Positions 1 through 10,625 of a stretch of 64,000 bases of DNA are shown piece by piece. Location: assembly GCA_964036315.1 (NCBI GenBank), contig OZ038485.1:103123235-103187234 (forward strand), given 5' to 3'. Origin of the DNA: Acanthosepion esculentum (Eukaryota > Mollusca > Cephalopoda > Sepiida > Sepiidae). How positions within the stretch are numbered: position 1 is the first letter of the stretch; every line of letters begins with the position of its first letter. The notes under the pieces were generated by a model that was not told where the DNA came from, made no database searches, and worked only from the letters and a program-made list of their open reading frames with translations. The translations under genes and the position numbers were made by a program.

Positions 1-415
1 AGTTGACTGGAAAATAAGAAACCGGAAGAGAGTTCCACGAGCGAGAAGTGTGAGAGAAGAAACTTTTAACATAGAACCTACGGTTGCATCTAGCCATTTC
101 AACTGTAAAATGGCGAGACTTTGCCGCCAATCTAGTACTGTGCTTAAATTCATAGTCTAGGCTCATCGGAAGAATTGTTTTGAAAATACATATAGAAAAG
201 TCACGGAGCAACTACGTTAATGCAATGGGAGAGTGAATGAAGCCGAGATGGCAGATCAGGACTGATAATATTACAGATTGTTCTTTGTATTTTATCAAGA
301 ATCTCTAAATATATAGCAGAAGCAACAGACTAGATGTGACAGCAATATTCAATGCATGAACGAAAGGGAATGGTAGACTTATAAATCTGAGAGACAGATT
401 CTGAGGAGAAAAATG
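1..415 (-). mobile_element. Jockey/CR1-type LINE, 3' end fragment
   Basis: Read on the minus strand, this encodes the C-terminal end of a non-LTR reverse transcriptase: a stretch like LEILDKIQR, then a HEFK..TR block and a final block of the SRLWNSLP type, followed by the start of the 3' UTR. The same end recurs at about ten other places in this window (for example 11735-12300, 14395-14915, 22181-24830, 53885-54640). The copy is broken by stops and is cut by the window edge, so it is a 5'-truncated dead copy. Assignment to Jockey/CR1-like LINEs rests on family knowledge of the RT tail. Confidence 0.8.
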
Positions 416-427
416 ATCTCTCTCTTT

Positions 428-428
428 A

Positions 429-474
<46 letters not shown>
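428..474. repeat. (TA)n(GT)n microsatellite
   Basis: A short TA run passes directly into a GT run of about 14 units. Confidence 0.95.
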
Positions 475-477
<3 letters not shown>

Positions 478-784
478 AGACAGCAAGGCATATTGACACA
501 CACATTGCTGCTTGACAATTTAAGACGGAAATATCTTTACATATATTATCTTAGTAATCTTAAATTAAATTAAAGAAGCCCGACAAACATGAAAGAAATG
601 TGTCATTTACGGGTTGATTTCCTTCCTTTTAATTTCTGAGTAATGCAATTGATATTTACAGGAAAATACTGCATATTTCTTAAATCTAATTAAAATGGGT
701 ACTTATGTACATAGGTCTTAATTAACTTTAATTAATTCAAAATAAATAAAAATGTATAAGCAAAATTCCTATTCTTTTTATTTG
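475..784. other. AT-rich spacer, nothing recognised
   Basis: AT-rich unique-looking sequence. I see no coding potential, RNA gene or repeat boundary. Confidence 0.5.
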
Positions 785-1115
785 ACTCTTTGAATGATCT
801 TTTGTCAGTATTTCTTCTTCTTCTATGCGCCGTGTCCCTTACCGACGCTGGCGATCATGGCTCTCCACAATTTCTTATCCTTTATAGCTATTAATAAATG
901 TGCCTTTTTGCTATCTCTCCCAAAATCTGCTCCATTATTCATTCACTCAAGCATTCCAGGAAGGTTATGCGTTGTTTTTCTCTGTTCCCCTTGCCTTCAA
1001 CATGTCTTGTGAGTATTCAATTTTCCTTTTTCCTCATGATGTGCTCTAGAAATTTCAATTGCCTCTTCCTGATATTCTCTTGTCGAGGGCTAATTGGTCC
1101 TACAGCCCAAAAGTA
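785..1115 (-). mobile_element. RTE-like endonuclease-RT LINE, 3' end fragment
   Basis: The minus strand carries the C-terminal tail of a second LINE family, the one with blocks of the KRQLKFLGHIMRKEG and YL..L..WM types, plus its 3' UTR (gagagccatgatcgcc-type sequence followed by a GACACGG box). The same tail is found at 7195-7650, 13134-13495, 16015-16265, 29165-29465, 31695-31955, 38525-39060, 49330-50155 and 62190-62430. Frame is interrupted; only the last part of the element is left. Open frames on the plus strand here are antisense shadows. Confidence 0.75.
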
Positions 1116-1754
1116 AAGGTACCTATGTTCCAGCTTAAATAAACAGCAATGATAATTTTGAAGAAATAACTTTGAATTCCTCGAATAGAGGAAACTTCAA
1201 AACATCACGTTAACTCCGATTTGGTCATAAAGTCTAATTCCAGCCGAAACTCTGATTTGGGCTGTTCTTCCAATTCAGGCCGATAACTGAGTTTTTCAAA
1301 TCACAAACTCTGCGGGGCTTCAAAACCTGGCATCACAAAACCTCTCACTTTAACTTTTTTTTTTTTTTTTTTTTTTAATAAAATTGATTTCCTCAATTCA
1401 CAAATTTTGGAGATATTTTAAACTGAATTTAATACAAAAAAATGTAAATTTACAAACTTTTTGTAAATTGCTTATTAAAAAAAATGCAATATGAATTAAA
1501 AACTTTTAAAATCACTATTTTTTTTTTCAGTTATTTTAACATTTGAATTTTTAACTGTTCCCTCCTCATCCGGCATTAAATTCTTTCAGTTTCCATTTCA
1601 AATCTGTCATCAATACAATGCCATCTTACAGAAGTTAGTGAAGAAAATGTATCGTGGAAAAGGAGGCCGTAAGAATTTTATCTAACTCACCTGGACAGAA
1701 ATTTCAGCTAACGTCAAGAAGGTTTGTAAAATACCAGGGAAGGCCTACAAAAAA
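1116..1754. other. AT-rich spacer with poly-T tract
   Basis: Low-complexity AT-rich DNA with a T run near 1351-1376. No gene or named repeat seen. Confidence 0.5.
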
Positions 1755-2845
1755 TGACAGATGGAAGAAAATAGCAGAAGGTAGATTCTGGTATAGGCTC
1801 ATCAGTATTTACTGACACTCCATTTTCGATTATTCTCCTAAAGAAGAAATACAAAAGTTGGTCAGAGTGAATAGGTGTGGCGACTGTACCAGATGTGGAT
1901 TAGGAAAGGCTGCATTCCCAGAAAGAAGTTGAACTAACCAACGGACAGACCAGTGCGGTTGATAACCTGTTCCATTACTACGTCTTCTTTAGTTAACTAC
2001 AGCTGCTATTATCACAGTATCAGTATATACGTATATGATAATAGAAACCCCAAAAGCAAGTCCAACGAGGAAAAATATCGGTAATCGAAACTGAAACCTC
2101 CCTCACCACCGCCTCAACTCTGATGTGAAACTTTGCCGCTTTAAAGTCACTCGTATTTACATACTTACTTTTGTCATCTCATATTCCACCTACTTTCTGT
2201 TTCCTCTTGAGCAGCAAACATAAAAAAAGTCGGTGGCGGGTAATAATTCGCCACGTATTGATTCGAGTTATTACCATTGTATTTGGGCACTTTGATGGAG
2301 TGTAATGGTTAGCAAGTTTGTCTGGTCAGATCAATTACGATTGAGCAGCGAGTTCAATCCTTACTGGGTGCTCCATACTTTCGGCATTGTGCCATATCTA
2401 CGCTACGCTTAGAAAAAACATTTGGACACCTCGATGTGGTGTAATGGTTAGCAAGTTTGTCTGGTTAGATCAATTACGATTGAGTAGTGAGTTCGATCCT
2501 TACTGGGTGCTCCATACTTTTGGCCTTGTGCCATATCTAAGCGTCGCCTAGAAAATCACTGTTGCCATTGTATAACCAATGACATCACGATGAACAACTG
2601 TCCGTGTTTCTTATTGTGTGGCGAACGACATTGCTATAAGCAAATGCATCGATATTATATGGACGGATACCAAAGAAGGCTTAGGAAATGACTGGTACAG
2701 TCGCCACAGCTATTCATTCGAACCAACTTTTAGGTTACTTCTTTAAAAGAGTGATCAAAATTGGGGTGCCGATAAAGATGGCGAACCTCTACCATAATCT
2801 TCCTTCTGCTATATTCTGCCATTTCCAACGCATGGAATACTGCCC
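1755..2845. repeat. Imperfect inverted repeat (arms 1755-1920 and 2670-2840)
   Basis: The left arm and the reverse complement of the right arm share the sequence blocks atagcagaaggtagatt, aagttggt and gtggcgactgtaccag in the same order over about 165 bp. The arms flank a 750-bp interior that holds the tandem tRNA-like repeat. This could be two opposed copies of one interspersed repeat or the ends of a decayed foldback element; no transposase was seen. Confidence 0.6.
2295..2565 (+). repeat. Tandem pair of tRNA-like (SINE-head) units, 139-bp period
   Basis: Two near-identical units start at about 2301 and 2440. Each has an A-box-like tgtaatggttagcaagtttg and a B-box-like gagttcgatccttac at the spacing expected for a tRNA-derived pol III promoter, and each ends in a shared gccatatct segment. 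No good acceptor stem can be drawn, so these are tRNA-like SINE heads or tRNA pseudogenes rather than functional tRNA genes. Confidence 0.6.
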
Positions 2846-3104
2846 TTGATGCATGCAAATTTTCCGTTACTCCATCTAGTTGTTGAAGATCAATGCCAGT
2901 TAGGAGAGAAGCATGTGCGAAGGCTCATGTACAATTCGTAAGGCAGACTAACGATACCCATTCTATTCTAACCGTTCTTAACGCTTCCCGAAAACTTGTC
3001 GGCGGTAACTCCTTCTTAATTCCCTAATTGTCCACTAGGGGCGCTCTCCCTACACTATAAATACTGGGCAACTTCTTGCCTCGTTCTCTTTTTCACTTTG
3101 CATT
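2846..3104 (+). other. TATA-containing host sequence of the LINE insertion, possibly part of an LTR
   Basis: Contains ctataaatac at about 3055, followed 30 bp later by a pyrimidine-rich segment, as in a retroelement LTR promoter. The similar cactataaatac occurs in the solo LTR at 5127-5386. This sequence continues past the inserted LINE at 4229. No LTR ends could be defined, so this is tentative. Confidence 0.3.
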
Positions 3105-4210
3105 AATCAGTGGTTATGAGATGGTGACAGGGGCCAAGATCAACCGCGATGAGTCTGTTGGCTTGCGGTTGGGTGCGTGGAAAGGAGTTTCTCTTCCCGG
3201 ACCTTTCCTCTGGACGGATGGGCCGGTCAAGATTCTCGGCGTCTGGTTCGGTCCTGATCTCCAGTTGGATAGGAATTGGTCGGAGGTGCAAGGGAAGGCC
3301 GAGATCGCAATTAATTTGTGGTCTCGGAGGAATCTTTTCTTAAAGGGGAGGGCGGAAGTAGGTGTTTCACACATCTACCCGATTCTCCTTTACCGACTCT
3401 CTGTGCTTCCGCTTCCGTCGGTCACTTTACTGGCGTTAGTAAGGCTCTTGTTCTCCTTCTTGTGGGGAGGCAAGGCCGCCAGAGTCTCACGGGAGATCTG
3501 TTGCCTTCATCCTTCTGAAGGCCGTCTAGGTATGCCTAGCATTGAGATTCGTCAATATATGCTTCGCATCGGGTTCCTGGATCGAATGTGTCGCGAATCG
3601 GATGAGGAGGGCGCCTTCTGGAACTAAGACGCCCGTAAGAACGTCCCATCCTTGAGAAGTGTGCACTCGTGCGAGGAGGAGGCCCACCGTTTACCCAGAG
3701 TCGAGTGCTCCTTCTACCGTGAATGTCGTTCGTATTTGTTTCGTGTCTGCGTGAGTGCTTGGGATGAACGAATGTTTTATATTATTATAGTCCCGCATAA
3801 ATTTCGTCCGGTTAACTGATGTTTCTGCCACATTTAGTGATTGTTGGGGGTTTTATAACTAACATGATTTTGTTTAGTTTCTTGTAAATAGTTTTTATTT
3901 CATATTGTAAATACTTATTGGGGCTAGTTTTTAAAATTTTTAGATTGTTGTTTTATCTCCCCCCGCCCCCGACGATAAATTGTACATATGAGGACTAGTT
4001 AGTATTTTCATGGAGACATTGATGTATTATGGTGGATGTAGTGAGAAAGGTACGTAAGAATGTGTTGTTTTGGTGTAAGGAATATTGTTAGTATGATTGG
4101 ATCAGCGTTTGTGGCTAGCTAAGTTTAAAGTTAAGACAGAAGACCGACCTCTTCCCCCTTCCCCCTTCCGGCCCTGTGCCACATTTTCTGTTTTTTACAG
4201 AAATAAATAT
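3105..4210 (+). mobile_element. Tx1/L1-like LINE, 5'-truncated insertion with 18-bp target duplication
   Basis: An open segment to 3627 encodes the RT C-terminal region typical of Tx1-type L1 elements: TGAKINRDESVGLRLG, then WTDGPVKILGVWFG, LKGRAEV, LPLPSV and FLWGGK. A stop at 3627 is followed by a 580-bp 3' UTR ending in aaataaatat without poly(A). The copy is bounded by tctttttcactttgcatt (3087-3104) and the same 18 bases with one mismatch (4211-4228), which is a clear target site duplication. The RT lacks all catalytic palm motifs, so it is dead on arrival. The last 250 bp match the insertion at 54043-54301. Confidence 0.85.
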
Positions 4211-4228
4211 TCTTTTTTACTTTGCATT

Positions 4229-5004
4229 TCATCGGACACATTTAAAAATGTGACCTCTCGTAAAGATCAGCGTCTTCGCCCAGTTATGGGAAAACGCCAT
4301 GAAACACACAAACACGTACGTACGAACATTCACCAAAATATAAACTCTTTACGTTCACACACAAACACAAATGTCGATGACTTTGTCATTTGTAAATTTA
4401 TTGTTTAATACATATATTTGTTGACATATATATATATATCGGTCGTGCTTGTTTTCTTTACATCTTCGGTTGGACTTAATTTGAGTCCGCCATTTTCTTG
4501 TTGTTGGACCTTCTTCTAGCAGGAATAAACATCACGTGTCTCTAATTCAACAACACTCAACAGACGCACCCGGTCCACTACAAAGTCATCCTTTGTTATG
4601 GGATTCTTGAAATATGTTGCTTCAGTCACCTCGACGCAACAAAAGTCAGTTCACAACCTGGAATCCCTATTGTAAAGTTTTTGCGAGTGGTCACAAGATT
4701 TCTCATAGATGTCTTCGTTTGTAATCAAACGTTGTCAAACCGGCGATGTGACATTGGCGATCTGTCGATCTGCACTCGGTTCTGTGGCCATATTCGTCAC
4801 TACGACATCCATTTTTCTTTTTATCTTAGCTATAACAACAAGGCCAACTCTTCCCTGTTACTTCAGCTCCATCTCACAATTTCCCAGCCCCAGCTACTCT
4901 TCGATTAAAAGTTTTGAAATCCCACTTAATTAATTTCATGGAATTTCGAGTAATTCTTTTTTGTACCGTTTAACCAGAAGTCCTCAGGGTATTTAAATAT
5001 ATAT
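4229..5004. other. Unclassified sequence after LINE insertion
   Basis: Continuation of the host sequence interrupted at 3104. Includes a short TA tract near 4425, an aataaa at about 4523 and several CA-rich words. A TGTTGA...TCAACA bracketing at 4421-4553 was considered as an LTR but has no target duplication. No gene recognised. Confidence 0.35.
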
Positions 5005-6283
5005 TTTTTTTTTTGTAAAACCGGACCACTAGTTACCGAAAATCTACTTTGAATCGTAAAATACAAAATGCAATAAAACTAAGATATTATTTAAAAAGAA
5101 AAGCTTTTATGAATAAGATATATTATTGTTATGGGAACTTGCCTATAACAATAATGGACTCTTCCTGACACTATAAATACCGCGCCTCTCTCAGAGAGAG
5201 AGAGAGAGAGAGAAAGAAAGAAAGAAACTAGTTGAGACCTAACGAGTCAAGACATATTAGTTCACTCTAAAACCAGACTGACAGTTAATACTAACACCTT
5301 CAACTTCTTGTATTATATTTCTGTTGTAATATATCTTTGTTATTTACTACTCTTGTGTTCGTGTTGTTCTACCTTGGACCATAACAATTATGGACATTAT
5401 TGTCTTAAGAAAAAAAAATTCGACAATGAATGTTTACGAGAATTGTTTTCATTTAAAAAAAAAATTTCATTAGAATAAATTATAAAATTTTAAATCTTTT
5501 AAATTCTGTATAAATTTGTGCCGATTCGGTGATATTTTTTTTTTTTAAGTAAAAATCATATTTACTAATCACAAATGGAAAAGTGACCCCCAGTATTTTA
5601 AAAATATTTTTTAATTTTGTGTGTGTGTGCGGGGTGTATATAAATGTGCGTTTTTTTGAAAATACAGATATCTACACACAACAGAAAATAAGAGTGATAG
5701 CGATAGTAAATTTAAAGACAAAATACCTAAGATTCAATAAAATATTAGATTACTTAGAATATTTTCCTAAGTTTTTAAAAGGTAACTGGGTAGTTAATAA
5801 AATTATATAAAAGAGGTGCTCATATTATATTCATCAAGTAATTTTTACAGATATATTATCCCGTAAAAAAAAATGTTAAATTTCTGGCTGTCAACATAAC
5901 ACCTACCTCCATGTAAAAAATGCATTTCTCTGATATTTTAAAATGGAAGTAATATTTGTTTCAAATCAGATTAATTAAACTTTAAATCCGCTAAATTTTC
6001 TCAAATAAAGTATATGAAAAGTATATATTTTTGAAGTTTTTTTTTAATAAAGGGAACCGCGTTATGCTGAGAGAATTGTAAGTCTTACAAAAATCAGTCA
6101 TTTTTAGAAATTAAAAGAAAAACTCATTCCAATCAATTTAAATTCGTTTTGAAATATAGCGAAGTATTTTGCTTATTGGAAATTAAATTTAATCTATTAG
6201 CTTGAAAGCAAAACTAAAGATTCATGGAAGATTTTTCATTTAAAAAAAATTCATTTTAAATCTTAGATATCGCGTTTATTTGG

Positions 6284-6285
<2 letters not shown>
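5005..6285. repeat. Long AT-rich duplicated block, copy 1 (paralogue of 17140-18188)
   Basis: From cgaaaatct and gaatcgtaaaat at about 5035 to ggaggtatata at 6285 this block is colinear with 17140-18188: shared words include taaaactaag, gaataagatatatta, ttcatcaagtaatttttacag and ttccaatcaattta in the same order. After removing the 260-bp LTR insertion the lengths are about 1.02 and 1.05 kb. It is non-coding and may be a segmental duplication or an undescribed AT-rich interspersed repeat. Confidence 0.8.
5127..5386 (+). mobile_element. 260-bp solo LTR with 5-bp target duplication
   Basis: Starts tgttatgg and ends ccataaca (perfect 8-bp inverted termini, TG...CA) and is flanked on both sides by attat (5122-5126 and 5387-5391). 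It contains a TATA box, tataaat, at 5172-5178 followed by a GA-rich repeat, and TTGTTATTTACT-type AT-rich DNA near the 3' end. The paralogous block has the uninterrupted target atattatgg at about 17271. No internal retrotransposon region or second LTR is next to it, so it is a solo LTR. Superfamily (gypsy or BEL) cannot be told from the LTR; orientation is inferred from the TATA box. Confidence 0.85.
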
Positions 6286-6377
<92 letters not shown>

Positions 6378-6378
6378 T
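6286..6378. repeat. (TA)n(GT)n(TA)n microsatellite
   Basis: About 27 TA units, then GT units, then TA again. Confidence 0.97.
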
Positions 6379-6575
6379 TAAATAATAGGAAAGAACAGTC
6401 AGATTTATAATCCAGAGTTCTTTAGCATTTATTTTTATTTAGAAAAAACAGTGCTCGATACAAAGTAGAGCATAATAAAATATAAGGTTTTAAAATTTTA
6501 ATCTTCGGTTTCGAAACAGTAATTTCTGTGTCGCGATGGAGACATTTTTTTTAAAATAATGATAATATTATATAT

Positions 6576-6634
6576 AAATATATATATATGTGTATATGTA
6601 TGTATATATATATGTGTGTGTTCATCGGTGCGTG

Positions 6635-6680
<46 letters not shown>

Positions 6681-6729
6681 CGTGCGTATATATATATACA
6701 TATATGCACATATATGTGTTTGTATATGG

Positions 6730-6781
<52 letters not shown>

Positions 6782-6797
6782 GTTTGTGTGCGTATAA
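6576..6797. repeat. Compound TA/GT/CA microsatellite cluster
   Basis: Alternating (TA)n, (GT)n and (CA)n blocks. All open frames of the YIYIYI or THTHTH type on both strands here are translations of the repeat and are not genes. Confidence 0.97.
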
Positions 6798-7194
6798 TAT
6801 ATGATAAGAAATTGAAGATCAACCGTTCCACATCAATTTTTCGGTTGCTTGTCATATTTTCCATACTTATGAAAATAAATTTTCTTTAATTATATTTTTG
6901 GTCAAGTTTATTTAAATACTGAATTCCAAAGGCTCACACTAACTTGTGACATTGATATTTTTTTTTTAATAAATTCTAGTTTAAGGCAAACGATTTTAAC
7001 AACTTAATTTCATTTAATTTCATGCTTGTTAAGCTCAAATGTAATTAGCATTCAATTGTCGCATATAACATCCGGTCTTTGGTGCTTATTTTAATCATTG
7101 TCCGCATTTCACACCCTCGATTGAGCTCTGATGAAAGAAAACTGATAAATCGGTTAAGCTGACCATTTCTTGTTGAGTTTTGTATTTCGTTATT
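6798..7194. other. AT-rich spacer
   Basis: No gene seen. A ctgatgaaag at about 7127 followed by aaatcggttaagc resembles a decayed hammerhead-core word but has no convincing helix. Confidence 0.4.
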
Positions 7195-7650
7195 ACCGCT
7201 TGACGGTAAATTATCTTGCTACTTCCTTCTTTACAGCAGCGAATGATGGACGATCTCTTCAAAGATGAAGAAGAGACTCGAGGCGCGGGATATGTGGTTC
7301 TAGAGAAGGATGCTAAGGATATCATGTACTGAGCGTGTGAGCAACGATGAGGTCTTAGAGAGGACGCAAACAAGGAGAAGGCTTATACTTAACATCAAGA
7401 AGAGGCAGCTGAAGTTTCTGGGACATGTAATGAGAAAGGAGGGCCTGGAGAATCTAATACTCACAAGTCGAATAGAGGGAAAGAGAGATAAGGGAAAACA
7501 ACGCATGACATACCTAGCGGGCTTAAGCAAGTGGATGACAGAACGTGGTCTGGGTGAGGTGGCAGAGTGACGGAACTTGTTGAGAGCTGCAAGGGATAGA
7601 GGGAAGTAGAGGGAAGTGGAGAGTCCCGATCACCTAAGTCCTCTTTTGTG
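7195..7650 (+). mobile_element. RTE-like endonuclease-RT LINE, 3' end fragment
   Basis: Encodes in order SSEWWTIS..KMKKRLEA-type sequence, a RMLRISCTERVSNDEVLE block, then KKRQLKFLGHVMRKEGLE, YLAGLSKWM and a stop near 7568, followed by the 3' UTR with gagtcccgatcacc. This is one of the better kept copies, with frame shifts only in the first 120 bp. The catalytic domains lie upstream of the truncation and are absent. Confidence 0.85.
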
Positions 7651-8554
7651 TTATTGCTTCCTGTTCTTGCTTTAACAAGTCAGATTTTAAATGATTAAAT
7701 TTTGTATCGCTGCTAAAATATTTACTTTAATTTAGAAATATGGCAAATTGCAAATAATTGTTTACAAAAGTAATAGATTATGTTCATTATATCATGTTGG
7801 CTGGACCTACTGAAAATTTCAGTGTTTATTGTAGAAACCAGAAAAAATAAAATAAACAGGAACATATGTGGTGGAAGTTGATTACCTCTCTTATAAATGT
7901 AGTCTCGTGACGATGGTCAGGTGTAATTAGAATAAAAAGCAGCGCGCTTTAAAAATATTTCCCTTTTCCTAATTTTCTTTTCCCTGAACTGTCGCTGCAA
8001 AGCATGTAATTTTACCTCAACCATCATGCATTTACAAGCACTTACTCAAACACACTTAGTCACCGTTTAAAAAAAATGTTAATTTTGTGGAAACACGTTG
8101 TTATTTAAAACATAAAAAATGTTGTTTATTTGTTCTTCATTTGTAAAAATTTTAGTTACCACCACTTTTAGCTGAGGTAGACGTTGAGACAATAACAATA
8201 TTAACAGTTGCTAAGGTTTTATAAAATTATCCCTAGATCAATTCAAATCAATCGACAAATTGCAATATGGAGTAAAGCAGGACAACGTCATGAATTAAAT
8301 GTAACAGATACTAAAATTACTGAATCAATGAAATCTTGGTTGACTATTTCTAAACTATTAATAAAAAATTGTATTATATGAAAGGGTTGCAGTCAAAAAC
8401 GTTTTCTAAAGAGAAAAGACAAAATTAAATGGTTTCAGTTTGCTAGAAAATCAAAATTCGAACTGTTCGTTTATAATCAAAGGCAGTGAGTAAGAAGGAA
8501 AGGAGATCGATATTACGATATTTCTTAATCATGATGAATGATTGGCTGACTGAT
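7651..8554. other. AT-rich spacer
   Basis: No coding region or repeat recognised; several aataaa words and T runs only. Confidence 0.45.
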
Positions 8555-8922
8555 TGATTTATTTTTCTTTATGGCTTAACCCTTTTGCAACTTAAAACTA
8601 GAAAATATTTTTAGATTGTAAGATTTTTTTAGATAATTATTTTGTGATACAAGTCTTACTAATTAATCTATAGAGGTGAAGAGGTGGATTCACACCTTTC
8701 CCAAGGGTATTTACGCGTAAGTGAATATAACGAACCCAACTGGAACTCGGTTCTCCGATTAACAATTATAAGTCATTCATTACACCAACTGCACATCCAA
8801 GCTTACACTATCTGGTATTCCTAAGCGGTCACCCATCAAGGTACTAAGCAGGTTCGAGATTGTTTAACTTCGGTGATTTGACGGGAACCGGTGTTTCAAC
8901 ATGATGATGGCATCGTTGATCC
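8555..8922 (-). mobile_element. 5S-tRNA chimeric SINE, nearly full length
   Basis: On the minus strand the element starts with a 117-bp 5S rRNA-like head (8801-8917): atcaccgaagttaaac and a box C region reading cttagtaccttgatgggtga then ccgcttaggaataccag. Next comes a tRNA-like part with ggtgtaatgaatgac and gagttccagttgggttc, then the shared body (cacttacgcgtaaataccc, ttgggaaaggtgtgaatcc) and a tail near ctaaaaatattttc. Other copies: 20775-21112, 36357-36690, 36860-37842. 5S-derived SINEs are known; here 5S and tRNA-like heads lie in series. Confidence 0.85.
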
Positions 8923-9176
8923 GAAACTGCTTCTCTGTTGAATGTGTTGGAGATATCTAGTTAATAAATGATATAATCGATACTAAAAAATATGACTAGA
9001 TTTAGATTAAGCAGTTGGTACTAAATAGTCTTCGACTTATTGGCAGTGGCTTTTATTGTCAAGAAGATAATAATGAAAAATACAGTTCTGATCTGTGTAG
9101 AAATTATTTGGCAAAAAAAGAAACAAGTGCACTTTGGACTGGTCACCTTCAATATTATTGAACAAGTATATGCTTA

Positions 9177-9451
9177 CAGAGGAGGCACAGGGGAGAAATG
9201 GATAGCGGCTCGGATTGAGGAATCGTAAAACCGAGTTCGAATTCCAGTCGAATCCATTACATTCACTTATGAGCTAATACCCCTGGGAAAGGGATGAATC
9301 CTCTTCTCCCCCCAGGTATGTAAATAACAGGCCTTGGATGGCAACTGGTATACCACAGAAAGAAATGGCAACCTACTGTGGGAAAATATCTGCATCGTCT
9401 GTCATGTATCAAAAGATACATGATCGCCTAAGTGTGTATGGCACATAACTG
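9177..9451 (+). mobile_element. tRNA-derived SINE
   Basis: tRNA-like head with A-box-like gagaaatggatagcggctcg and B-box-like ccgagttcgaattccagtc, then the body ttacattcacttatgagcta and a 3' part with gaaagaaatggcaacctact and catgatcgcctaagtgtg. The head and first body block are shared with the 5S-tRNA SINEs, but the 5' 5S head is missing and the 3' end is different, so this is a sister family. Confidence 0.85.
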
Positions 9452-9905
9452 ACTGAAATTCACTTACTTGCTAATACCCTTTGGAAAGGTATGAATCCTT
9501 TTCTTCCCCCAGCTATGGGTAAATAGCAATATTTAGTGTCCCCCCCCCCACCACAAGGGAAAGATGTGTCACAAGGCCGAGTTTAACGTGGGTAATCCCG
9601 AGCCCGTAGGCTCGTCCAAAAAATGCCCGTAGAAACTGTAAAAACAGAATCGGGTTGGTCAACCTCCCTGAACAAGCCTCTGCCCTTCGGCGGAGCCTCG
9701 TCCGGGTTTCTCTCTGCTCAGAGTTCGACCGTCTTGCTGGAACAAGTCGCAGTAAGGCTGTCAACTGTAGACAGCTATGGGTAAATAGCAGGACAGATCT
9801 GGTTCTATGAATGGCAACTGGTCAAACACAGAAAGAAATGGCAACCTACTGCGGGAAAAAATCTGCCTCGTCTGTCATGTATCACGCATGGCACATAACT
9901 GACTG
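9452..9905 (+). mobile_element. tRNA-derived SINE, headless, split by an insertion
   Basis: Begins in the body (attcacttacttgctaatac) and runs to the 3' end ggcacataactgactga. It is interrupted at 9529 by a 244-bp insertion flanked by an 18-19 bp duplication of the SINE sequence agctatgggtaaatagca (9511-9528 and 9774-9791). It sits directly behind another copy of the same family. Confidence 0.85.
9529..9772 (-). mobile_element. LINE 3'-end insertion nested in a SINE
   Basis: The insert is GC-richer than its surroundings. Read on the minus strand it ends in acactaaatat directly at the duplicated target, without poly(A), which resembles the aaataaatat ends of the Tx1-like copies at 4210 and 54300. 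The words gtgacaca..cttt and ttaaactcggccttgtgaca near its end also recur at 10890-10930 (minus). The source LINE is not in this window, so the assignment to a Tx1-like subfamily is inference. Confidence 0.65.
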
Positions 9906-10347
9906 ATAGATTTAAATTTGCCAAGAAGCAAAATTATACCCAGAGAAGCATTATAATAACAAATTCAAACTCTCTGGTACAGTACTGGAAAACAAACTTT
10001 ACTAAAATAGCTTTAAAAAAATTTCTAAGGATAAACATGCCCACACTAAATAACTAATAATTAATAATTATATTTTAATTAGTTTTTTGAGGTTTTTTCT
10101 ATTGTCACGTTATTCTGGGTGAGAAGTAATTTCAACTCGAGGGTAATTTGCAGTTCAAGCCCCGCGCTCAGTTTTTAATAAAAAATTTCCAGAATAGTTC
10201 CATTTAGGTGTAAATGTATATGCTTAATTCGAAAATAAAGAAATTTTGATAAAATTTTGTTTTGGAGTTAACAATAAAAGTTCGGACTCATTCGCGTCGC
10301 GGTGGGTGAAGTTGAAATTAATTCTGCACCCCGTTATTCTCAACTTA
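9906..10347. other. AT-rich spacer
   Basis: Nothing recognised beyond AT-rich sequence. Confidence 0.45.
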
Positions 10348-10513
10348 CGAAGGTGGGCTGAAAAGTTCATAGGCTGATGATGAATGAGTGATGCTAGAGC
10401 TGTGAATTCTTGCAAGCATTAATTTTAAATCTTATTAATAAATGCATTGTTTCTTTCTACTGCATATAGTGGAAAATCAACTTAATTAGGGTGAACTTTT
10501 TAGCTCACCTTCG
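10348..10513. mobile_element. mariner-type MITE, decayed
   Basis: Terminal inverted repeats cgaaggtgggctgaaaagtt (left) and the complement of aactttttagctcaccttcg (right) bound a 166-bp AT-rich interior. TA precedes the left end; the right TA is lost. No coding content. Confidence 0.7.
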
Positions 10514-10514
10514 T

Positions 10515-10577
10515 GGGCTGATTGCAATAAAACTTACTTTTCTTACTACTTTTTCCTGTTTATTAACTCTTAAAATT
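10515..10577. repeat. Short dispersed repeat, also at 11650-11712
   Basis: The words gattgcaataaaa, tttcctgttt and taactcttaaaa are shared in order with 11650-11712. Probably the 3' tail of an unidentified retroelement. Confidence 0.5.
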
Positions 10578-10625
10578 AGACCATAGATATACAGTTTCTT
10601 TTTGTTCAAATACGTATGGATAGTA

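Noticed and set aside
785..1115. Plus-strand 72-codon proteins
   Set aside because: They are antisense to a LINE 3' end present in the same orientation at other loci.
2295..2565. Pair of functional tRNA genes
   Set aside because: Pol III box-like words only; cloverleaf cannot be formed and flanks are repeated with the unit.
4421..4563. Possible LTR with TGTTGA...TCAACA ends and aataaa
   Set aside because: No target duplication, no primer binding site recognised and no second copy in the window.
6498..6889. Several overlapping open frames of YIYIYI/THTHTH type on both strands
   Set aside because: They are translations of TA, GT and CA microsatellites and have no unique sequence.
7120..7165. 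Additional hammerhead core (ctgatgaaag...aaatcggttaagc)
   Set aside because: No helix II can be formed and GAAAC is missing.
8801..8917. Functional 5S rRNA gene
   Set aside because: It has many substitutions and is fused to tRNA-like and SINE tail sequence repeated elsewhere.
9540..9551. Poly-C run as a G-quadruplex regulator
   Set aside because: Single run within a LINE end; no further G/C runs at suitable spacing.
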